Origin: Lentzea fradiae
GTDB lineage: Bacteria; Actinomycetota; Actinomycetes; Mycobacteriales; Pseudonocardiaceae
Length of the DNA stretch: 64,000 nucleotides
Assembly: GCF_900100955.1 (NCBI RefSeq)
Contig: NZ_FNCC01000013.1
Location: 124,001-188,000, forward strand
Direction of reading: 5' to 3'
Below the pieces are notes generated by a model, which was given only the letters and a program-made list of their open reading frames with translations, did no database searches and had not been told where the DNA came from. Positions within the stretch are counted from its first letter, which is position 1, and every line of letters starts with the position of its first letter. The position numbers and the translations under genes were made by a program. Positions 17,436 to 23,905 of the stretch are shown here, piece by piece.

Positions 17436-18029
17436 CTGCCGGAGGAGACAAGCAGCCGCAGTGACGCGCGCCGGAACCGCAAGCGATTGCTGGATGCCGC
17501 GACGCACGTCCTGCGGGCTGAACCAGCAACGGCGACGATGCAGTCGATCGCCCGCAAGGCGTCACTTTCGCAGGCGACGGCGTATCGGCACTTCCCGTCC
17601 GTGGACGCGCTCGTGACGGCCTACCACGAGGACGTCATAGCGTCGTTGGCCGAGCACGGCGAACGATCCCGCAAGACCGGCAAAGAGCTGTTCGAGCACC
17701 AGGTCACGCGCTGGGTGCAACTGCAGGACGTGCACGGGCCGGTGATCGTGCGGTTCTGGTCGCAGCGCGGTTTCCTGGAACGGCTGCAGGCCGCGGACAC
17801 CATGACCACGCTGTCGTGCGGCGCCTGGGACCGCGCACTGCGCGGGGTGCTGGACGACTTGGCGCTGCCCGACACGCTGCTGAACGTCGCACGGTTCCTG
17901 CACAACTCGTTGTTCGACCCGCGCGAGATCATGGACCTCACGAAGGCCGCCGGACTCCCTGACGACCAGGTGGTCCGGCGGCTCTCCGACGCGTTCTACG
18001 GCGCGCTCACGGGCTGGGCCGTCCGCTAG
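17436..18029 (+). CDS. TetR-family regulator, probable CTG start
   Basis: About 197 residues. The N-terminal HTH is clear (ARRNRKRLLDAATHVLR, then ASLSQATAYRHFPSVDALV), and the C-terminal ligand domain ends with DAFYGALTGWAVR. No ATG, GTG or TTG in this frame lies close enough before the HTH without deleting helix 1 or running far into gcdH. A CTG at 17436 has GGGAGG five bases upstream and gives an N-terminus of normal length, so it is taken as the start. The gene follows gcdH by 53 bases and may repress the catabolic operon in response to an acyl-CoA (inference). Confidence 0.8.
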   Translation: MPEETSSRSDARRNRKRLLDAATHVLRAEPATATMQSIARKASLSQATAYRHFPSVDALVTAYHEDVIASLAEHGERSRKTGKELFEHQVTRWVQLQDVHGPVIVRFWSQRGFLERLQAADTMTTLSCGAWDRALRGVLDDLALPDTLLNVARFLHNSLFDPREIMDLTKAAGLPDDQVVRRLSDAFYGALTGWAVR

Positions 18030-18095
18030 TGGTGCGTCACGAGGCGTCCTGCTGAGCTTGGATAACGCCGCCGACGTCGCGAGCCGCACCACTAG
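18026..18095. terminator. Bidirectional terminator-like inverted repeat
   Basis: CTAGTGGTGCG at 18026-18036 is repeated as its exact reverse complement at 18085-18095, separated by 48 bases. The TAG stop codons of the two converging genes lie inside the two arms. The symmetry suits shared termination, although the loop is long and no U-run is present. Confidence 0.4.
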
Positions 18096-18787
18096 ACACC
18101 GAGCGGGACCACCCACTTCAGCTCGGCCTTCAGGTTCGGGCGGCCGTCCTCGGGGTTCTCCCCCGCGATGCCGCCGGCCGCGATCCTGTCCAGCGTCTTC
18201 AGGCCCTCGGGGAGGATCCGGCCGAACACCGTGTAGTTCGGGCGCAGGATCGAGTCGGACTGGACCAGGAAGAACTGGGAGCCGTTCGTGTCCGGACCGG
18301 CGTTGGCCATCGCCAGCGTGCCGCGCGGGTAGACGCGGCGCTCGCCGGTCGGGTCGTTCGGGGCGGGCCGCAGGTCGGTCGGCAGCTCGTCGGCGTAGCG
18401 GTAGCCGGGGCCGCCCTCACCGGTGTTGGACGGGTCACCGCACTGCAGGACCTTCAGCGTCGAGTACGCGGTGAGGCGGTGGCACTCGGTGTGGTGGTAG
18501 AAGCCGCGGTGCGCCAAGTGGATGAAGCTGTGCGCGGTGCACGGCGCTTGGGTGCGGTCGAGCACCAGCGGGAGGTCGCCGTGGTTGGTCTTCACCGTCA
18601 CGAGCACCTTGCCCTTGGTGAACCAGGGGTCGTGCGGGACCGGCACCGGCCGGGCGGCCGGGTCGTCCGGCGTCGCGGTGTACCCGCAGTCCGGCCTGGC
18701 CACCCGCTCCTCGGCGGACGCGGTACCCGTGGTGATGAGCCCGGCGGCCAGTGCCGCCACTGCCAGACCAGCTGCGATTCGCCTCAT
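18092..18787 (-). CDS. Secreted cyclophilin-type peptidyl-prolyl cis-trans isomerase
   Basis: A 231-residue protein with a Sec signal peptide (cleavage predicted after TASA, near residue 25). The mature part is a cyclophilin domain with the core motifs FIHLAHRGFYHHTECHRL and GTLAMANAGPDTNGSQFF. The residue pairing R-F-F-H of the active site is partly altered: HRL and SQFF are present. It would help fold exported proteins outside the membrane. It converges on the TetR gene across a shared inverted repeat. Confidence 0.9.
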   Translation of the reverse strand: MRRIAAGLAVAALAAGLITTGTASAEERVARPDCGYTATPDDPAARPVPVPHDPWFTKGKVLVTVKTNHGDLPLVLDRTQAPCTAHSFIHLAHRGFYHHTECHRLTAYSTLKVLQCGDPSNTGEGGPGYRYADELPTDLRPAPNDPTGERRVYPRGTLAMANAGPDTNGSQFFLVQSDSILRPNYTVFGRILPEGLKTLDRIAAGGIAGENPEDGRPNLKAELKWVVPLGV

Positions 18788-18838
18788 GCGCGCTTCCTAG
18801 CCGAGCCCGCCGCGGCCCGGCAAGGCTTAACGGATCAC

Positions 18839-19171
18839 TCAGTTGACGGTGTCCTCGGTGAGCTCGTACTCGCACTTCGCCTCCGCGCCGGACCCCACGA
18901 CCTCCTTCTCCTGCTCCACGCGGAGCTTGCAGGTCGCCCGGCCGTCCCGCGGCTTCACGGTCAGGGTGATGCGGCCGAGCGCGTTGGCGAGCAGGGCCTG
19001 GTTCTCCAGCGGCAGGTCGACGGTCTCGGACCGGGTCGCGCCGCCGGGGACGACGAGCGTCAGCTCGGCCTTGCCGGTGCCTTCCACGTCGTAGAACGCC
19101 TCGTAGGTGTAGCTCTTCGTGCCGCACCCCGCGAGCACCAACGCGGGGACCAGGAGCAGGAGTTTCCTCAT
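18839..19171 (-). CDS. Putative lipoprotein
   Basis: A small 110-residue protein with a lipoprotein signal (lipobox LAGC, Cys16). The mature part, about 94 residues, is beta-rich and contains two cysteines (near residues 82 and 99) that could form a disulphide. No family was recognised. It lies 51 bases upstream of the cyclophilin gene on the same strand, so both may be exported products of one transcript. Confidence 0.7.
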   Translation of the reverse strand: MRKLLLLVPALVLAGCGTKSYTYEAFYDVEGTGKAELTLVVPGGATRSETVDLPLENQALLANALGRITLTVKPRDGRATCKLRVEQEKEVVGSGAEAKCEYELTEDTVN

Positions 19172-19230
19172 GGCTCGAATTCTGCTGGCGGGCGCGGGCC
19201 GTGGCCTCTGTCCGGGGACCGGTCCGGGTC

Positions 19231-19857
19231 CTACTTTCGGCCGACCAGGCGGGACTCCCAGGCCCAGGCGGCGATCTCGACGCGGTTGCGCGCGCCCAGT
19301 TTGGCCTGAACGCTCGCCAGGTGCGTCTTCACGGTGCCGACGGAGATGAACAGCTCGTGCGCGATTTCAGCGTTCGTCCTGCCGATGGCGGCGAGTTTCA
19401 CGACGTCCAGTTCTCGTGCGGACAGGTTGTGCGACCGTTCCGGCGCGAGCGTGTTCATGTGCTGCAACAGCCTGACGGTGATCGACGGGCTGACGAGCGC
19501 GTCTCCCGCGAACGCCGCACGTACCGCTTCGAGGAGCAGGTTCGGTCCGGCGTCCTTCAGCAAGAAGCCGCACGCGCCGTTCTTCAACGCCGTGTGCACG
19601 TACTCGTCGTGGTCGAACGTCGTGCACACGACCACGTTGACGTCGTCGGCGATCTGTTTGAGTGCTTCCAGGCCGTCCATGCGTGGCATGCGGATGTCCA
19701 TCAACGCGACGTCCGGCTTCGTGCGGCGTGCCTCGGACACGGCCTCGACGCCGTCCCGCGCCTCCGCGACGACCTCGATGTCAGGTTCGGCCCCCAGGAT
19801 CATGCCGAACCCGGCGCGCACCATCGCCTGGTCGTCCGCCACGAGCACCCTGATCAC
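19231..19857 (-). CDS. NarL/FixJ-type response regulator
   Basis: A 208-residue DNA-binding regulator. The receiver domain has phosphoacceptor aspartate in VALMDIRMPRMDG (about residue 53), and a C-terminal LuxR-type HTH contains LAAIGRTNAEIAHELFISVGTVKTHL. Its start overlaps the stop of the upstream histidine kinase by four bases, so the two are co-translated. The pair is divergent from an ABC exporter and probably controls it. Confidence 0.94.
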   Translation of the reverse strand: MIRVLVADDQAMVRAGFGMILGAEPDIEVVAEARDGVEAVSEARRTKPDVALMDIRMPRMDGLEALKQIADDVNVVVCTTFDHDEYVHTALKNGACGFLLKDAGPNLLLEAVRAAFAGDALVSPSITVRLLQHMNTLAPERSHNLSARELDVVKLAAIGRTNAEIAHELFISVGTVKTHLASVQAKLGARNRVEIAAWAWESRLVGRK

Positions 19858-20927
19858 GCGGTCACCTTTCCGATCGGGAGGACGGCGTCGACGACCCAGC
19901 CGCCGTGGGCGCCCGGTCCCGCGCTGAGCCTGCCACCCGCGGCCTGCACGCGTTCGGCGAGCCCGATGAGCCCGAAGCCCTTGCCTCGCCTCGACGGCTT
20001 GCCGTCATCGGTGATCGTGACCGTGACGTGGTCCGGTGTGGACTCGATCCGGACGTCCACGGCGGTCGCCTCCGCGGCGTGCTTCCTGAAGTTGGTCAAC
20101 GACTCCATGACCACCCGATGCACCGAGCTGGTGACCTCCAGCGGCAGGTTCGCGGTGTCGCCGCGGACCTGCAGACGTGCCCTGGGCTCGGCCGCGACCA
20201 GCGGTGCGACGTCCACGATGCCCGCGACCGGTGCGACGGGGACGTCGTCGCGGAGCATGCCGATCATGCGGCGCATCGCGGACATGGCCTCGCCGCCCGC
20301 CTCCTCGATGCGTTCGAGGGCCTGCCTGGCCTGCGCGGGGTTGCGTTCGACGATCCGGCCCGCGCCCTGGGCCAGCACCACCATGCCGGTGATGTGGTGG
20401 CCGACGAAGTCGTGCAGGTCCCTGGCGAACTCCGCCCGCTGCTCCGCTCTGACGGTCGCCACCTCCTTCTGGCGGGCCCTGCCGAGCAGCCGGAGGTAGC
20501 CGGTCAGCGAGACGGTCGCGGTGGCGACGAGGAGCAGCGCCATCGCGCCGACGATCTCGCCGCTGCCGTTGAACCGCTGGAGGGGCTGGGTGGCCAGGGC
20601 GACCACGACCAGGACGACCAGCGGGGCGTCCCACCAGTTCCTCGCGCGGTGCACGGTGACGGCGAGGACACCGGTCAGCGCCAGGGTCTCGGCCAGGCCG
20701 AACTCCCTCGACACCGGGTTGACCAGGGTGAACGTCAGGCACGCGGTGGCGGCGACGAACGCCGCCGGACGGCTGGGACGCAGCCACGCGAACGCGGGCA
20801 GCACGATGCAGCCGAGCGCCGCCGCGCCGACCCACGGGTAGCGGCCGGGCGAGCTGAACAGGCCGAAGGAGAAGTCGGCCAGCGTCAGGGCGAGCAGTGC
20901 GACGACCGCGCCGATCCTCCAGAGCAT
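19854..20927 (-). CDS. Sensor histidine kinase (HisKA_3 type)
   Basis: A 357-residue kinase. Five to six N-terminal membrane segments occupy about the first 145 residues and there is no large external sensor domain, so an intramembrane-sensing mechanism or sensing through the partner transporter is likely. The dimerisation domain holds the phosphorylated histidine in FARDLHDFVGHHITGM, and the HATPase domain ends with GKGFGLIGLAERVQ. Kinases of this layout next to FtsX-type ABC transporters often sense antimicrobial or envelope stress (family knowledge). Confidence 0.92.
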   Translation of the reverse strand: MLWRIGAVVALLALTLADFSFGLFSSPGRYPWVGAAALGCIVLPAFAWLRPSRPAAFVAATACLTFTLVNPVSREFGLAETLALTGVLAVTVHRARNWWDAPLVVLVVVALATQPLQRFNGSGEIVGAMALLLVATATVSLTGYLRLLGRARQKEVATVRAEQRAEFARDLHDFVGHHITGMVVLAQGAGRIVERNPAQARQALERIEEAGGEAMSAMRRMIGMLRDDVPVAPVAGIVDVAPLVAAEPRARLQVRGDTANLPLEVTSSVHRVVMESLTNFRKHAAEATAVDVRIESTPDHVTVTITDDGKPSRRGKGFGLIGLAERVQAAGGRLSAGPGAHGGWVVDAVLPIGKVTA

Positions 20928-21035
20928 GCACCGACCCTATGCACTCGTGCGCGGTCCGCGGGTCAGCCGAAAGGCAGAGGCGGGCCGTGCTCGCGACGGA
21001 GGTGCCCGCCCCTCCCCCTCGTCCACGCTCGCCCC

Positions 21036-21719
21036 GTGAACAACTTCGCTTCCGCCGCGACCGACCTGGTGAAGGTCTACGGCTCCGGCGCCACCGCGGT
21101 CCGTGCGCTCGACGGGGTGACCGTCGGGTTCCGGCCCGCCGCGTTCAGCGCGATCATGGGGCCGTCGGGCTCGGGCAAGTCGACGCTCATGCACTGCCTG
21201 GCCGGCCTCGACACCGCCACGTCCGGCGCGGCGCTGCTGCGCGGAACGGACCTCACGAGGCTGTCCGACACGGCCCTGACGAGGGTCCGGCGCGACCGCA
21301 TCGGGTTCGTGTTCCAGGCGTTCAACCTGCTGCCGACGCTGAGCGCGGAGCAGAACGTCCTGCTGCCGGTGACGCTCGCGGACCGGAAGGTGGACCGGGT
21401 CTGGTTCGAGCGGCTGGTGGAGGTGCTCGGGCTGTCGTCGCGGCTCTCGCACCGGCCGTCGGAGCTGTCCGGCGGGCAGCAGCAACGTGTGGCGCTGGCC
21501 CGTGCGCTGGTCACGCGTCCCGAGGTCGTCTTCGCCGACGAACCGACCGGCAACCTCGACTCGCGGGCGTCGGCGGACGTGCTGGGCCTGCTGCGGCAGG
21601 CCGTGCGCGAGTTCGGCCAGACCATCGTGATGGTCACGCACGACGACCGTGCCGCCTCCCACGCGGACGTCGTCGTGCGGATGGCCGACGGGCGCGTCGT
21701 CGAGGCGGTCGCCGCGTGA
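21036..21719 (+). CDS. ABC transporter ATP-binding protein (MacB/LolD type)
   Basis: A 227-residue ATPase with Walker A GPSGSGKST near residue 43, signature LSGGQQQR, Walker B VVFADEP and the D-loop GNLDSR. This is the type that pairs with FtsX-fold permeases. GTG at 21036 is the first in-frame start compatible with the family N-terminus. Its stop overlaps the permease start (GTGA). It is divergent from the adjacent NarL-type two-component system with 108 bases between. Confidence 0.94.
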   Translation: MNNFASAATDLVKVYGSGATAVRALDGVTVGFRPAAFSAIMGPSGSGKSTLMHCLAGLDTATSGAALLRGTDLTRLSDTALTRVRRDRIGFVFQAFNLLPTLSAEQNVLLPVTLADRKVDRVWFERLVEVLGLSSRLSHRPSELSGGQQQRVALARALVTRPEVVFADEPTGNLDSRASADVLGLLRQAVREFGQTIVMVTHDDRAASHADVVVRMADGRVVEAVAA

Positions 21720-23491
21720 GGAGGTTCCTGCCCGTCCTGTCGATCATGATCGCGGCGTTCTTCGCCTACGCGACGGTGCTCGCCCGGGACGTCGCCGCGC
21801 TGTCGCTCGACGTCCGCGCGTCCCAGCTGGCGGAGGTGTTCGCGCTGCTCGGAGCGTTCGTCACGGTCGCCATGGTCGTGGCGGCGCTGGTCTCCACCTC
21901 GACGTTCCGGATCGTGTTCGCGCAACGGATGCGCGAGCTCGCGTTGTTGCGCGCGATCGGTGCCACGCGGGCACGCCTGGTATGCGGCCTGGTCGCCGAA
22001 GGGGTGCTGACCGGCCTGCTCGCCTCGGTCGCCGGAGTGGTGCTGGCGGCGGGCGCGGGACAGCTCGTGCCGCTCGCGGGCCTCGTCGCGCCGGGGTTCC
22101 CCGCCCTCCCCGCGGTGCTCGTGGTGGTGGGATCGTCCCTGCTCACGGTGCTCGCCGTGCTGGCACCGGCGTGGTCGGCGGCCACGGTGTCACCGCTGGA
22201 GGCGCTGCGGACGTCGGCCGTGCAGGACGCGAAGGGCCGGATCGGTGCGACGCGGTGGGCGCTCGGTGTCCTGCTGGCGGCCGGCTCGGTCGCGCTGCTG
22301 GCCGGAGTCGCCACCGAGGGCCTCGCTACGCCACAACGGCCGGGCGGCCTGACCGAACACCTGCTGCTGCGCACGACGATCAGCGGCACGCTGGCGTTCG
22401 GCGTGTTGATCACGCTCGGACCGGCGCTGATCTCGCCCGTGCTCCGGCTGACCGGTCTGGCACTGCGGCGCAGCACGATCGGCACGCTGGCGGTGAGCGG
22501 GATCGGCGGCGCACCACGGCGGGCCGCGTCCGTCACGGCGGTGGTGGCGCTGGGCGTCAGCCTCGTCATCGCGACGCTGACGGGAGCCGCCACCCTGCAG
22601 AGCCTGGGACGGGCGGAGATGGCGAGCGCCTACCCCGCCGACCTGGAGATCATCGGGCCGGTGGACGCGGACGCGCTGCGGGCGGCGGGGCTGACCGACG
22701 TCCTGCCGTACCGCCGCACCGAGATCACCGTCGGCGGAGAGCTCACCATGAACGCCACGGACCTCGACATGACCCGGCTCCGCGGTCTTCCTGACTTCCA
22801 CGTGGACACCGGGTCGCTCTCGGACATGGGGCCACGCCGGATCGTCCTGTCGGTCATCGCGGCCGACCGGCTCGGCGTGGCGGCGGGGTCCCAGGTCGAC
22901 GTCGGCGGCGTGCGGATGACGGTCGCGGCGACCGTGTTCGGCGGCATCCCGCTCGGCAGCGCGCTGCTGCACCCGTCCGATGTGGAGGGTGAACCGGCCG
23001 GGGCGCTCGCGAACGGGCCGCGGGACCGCGTGCCGGCGGGGTTCGAGGTGGACCCGCTCGCGGAACACAGGCTGGCCAAGGAGAACTGGTTCACCACATT
23101 GGTGGCGATCGCGCTGGGACTGCTGTTCCTCACCGTTTTGATCGCCGTGGTGGGTGTAGCGTCGACCACGGCGTTGTCGGTGCTCGAACGGACTCGTGAG
23201 TCCGGTCTGTTGCGTGCGATCGGTTTGACGCGCGGGGAGCTCCGCCGTCTGGTCACGGCCGAAGCCGGTCTGTACGGGGTCATCGGCGCGATGCTCGGCC
23301 TGGCGATCGGCATCCCCTACGCGTGGCTCGCCGTCCTTTCCCTGGGCGTCGAGTGGCCGCTCCAGGTCCCCGTCGTTCCGGTAGCCGCGGTGGTGCTCGT
23401 CCTGGCCGCACTCACAGCAGGTGCGGGGCTGCTGCCCGCCCGTCGCGCGGCACGTCTCAGCCCGGTGGCCGCGCTTCACCCGATCCAGTGA
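21716..23491 (+). CDS. FtsX-like ABC transporter permease
   Basis: Permease of 591 residues with two FtsX domains (about residues 40-160 and 465-590), each containing the RxxELALLRAIG or RESGLLRAIG cytoplasmic motif. It partners the preceding ATPase and probably exports a lipid-active compound or peptide, or moves lipoproteins. Compared with typical duplicated permeases of about 800 residues, the first external domain is reduced to about 20 residues, so the protein is short. The external domain before the second FtsX unit is retained. Confidence 0.92.
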   Translation: MRRFLPVLSIMIAAFFAYATVLARDVAALSLDVRASQLAEVFALLGAFVTVAMVVAALVSTSTFRIVFAQRMRELALLRAIGATRARLVCGLVAEGVLTGLLASVAGVVLAAGAGQLVPLAGLVAPGFPALPAVLVVVGSSLLTVLAVLAPAWSAATVSPLEALRTSAVQDAKGRIGATRWALGVLLAAGSVALLAGVATEGLATPQRPGGLTEHLLLRTTISGTLAFGVLITLGPALISPVLRLTGLALRRSTIGTLAVSGIGGAPRRAASVTAVVALGVSLVIATLTGAATLQSLGRAEMASAYPADLEIIGPVDADALRAAGLTDVLPYRRTEITVGGELTMNATDLDMTRLRGLPDFHVDTGSLSDMGPRRIVLSVIAADRLGVAAGSQVDVGGVRMTVAATVFGGIPLGSALLHPSDVEGEPAGALANGPRDRVPAGFEVDPLAEHRLAKENWFTTLVAIALGLLFLTVLIAVVGVASTTALSVLERTRESGLLRAIGLTRGELRRLVTAEAGLYGVIGAMLGLAIGIPYAWLAVLSLGVEWPLQVPVVPVAAVVLVLAALTAGAGLLPARRAARLSPVAALHPIQ

Positions 23492-23545
23492 CGAATACCG
23501 GCTTCGGGAGCGGGTAACCGAACTCCATAGGGAGGTAATGCACTC

Positions 23546-23737
23546 ATGGGATTCGATGAGCTGAAGAACAAGGCGAAGGACCTGGTCGGCGAGCACGGCG
23601 ACAAGGTGGACCAGGGCGTCGAACGCGCGGGCCAGTTCGCGGACGACAAGACCGGCAACAAGCACAGCGAGCACATCGACAAGGGTGAGGACAAGCTCAA
23701 GGAAGGTCTGCGGAACTTCGGCGGCCAGCAGCAGTAG
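23546..23737 (+). CDS. Rv0909-like putative antitoxin
   Basis: A 63-residue, highly charged, Lys/Asp-rich helical protein. The pattern GFDELKNKAKDLVGEHGDK followed by DDKTGNKHSEHIDK matches the MT0933/Rv0909 antitoxin family of actinobacteria. A GGGAGG ribosome binding site precedes the ATG. The usual partner, an SRPBCC-fold toxin like Rv0910, is not adjacent on either side, so here it is an orphan or has another role such as stress protection. Confidence 0.75.
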   Translation: MGFDELKNKAKDLVGEHGDKVDQGVERAGQFADDKTGNKHSEHIDKGEDKLKEGLRNFGGQQQ

Positions 23738-23845
23738 CCACACGGGACGCACGAGGTGGGCGCGTGAGGCTGCGCAGGCGAGTGGGTCGCCTGTGAGTTA
23801 CGCCTGACCGGATGGCACAGGTCCGGACCGCGCCCGCGTCCCTGA

Positions 23846-23904
23846 TTCACTTCCGCGATCCCGGCGACACGGTTACCGTCGTTCGCCGGGATCGCGGAGG
23901 TGAA
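23846..23904 (+). promoter_or_regulatory. 22-bp hairpin enclosing the NACHT gene ribosome binding site
   Basis: Bases 23846-23867 pair with 23883-23904 over 22 positions, with a single G-U pair and no gap; the 15-base loop contains a smaller ACGG/CCGT stem. The GGAGG ribosome binding site (23896-23900) lies inside the 3' arm, and the GTG at 23906 follows the stem by one base. Folded RNA would block ribosome entry, so this looks like a translational switch. Termination of the antitoxin transcript is an alternative, but there is no U-run. Confidence 0.5.
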
Positions 23905-23905
23905 G

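Noticed and set aside
19905..21035. Long plus-strand extension upstream of the ABC ATPase
   Set aside because: It runs antisense to the histidine kinase; ATPase homology begins at the GTG at 21036.
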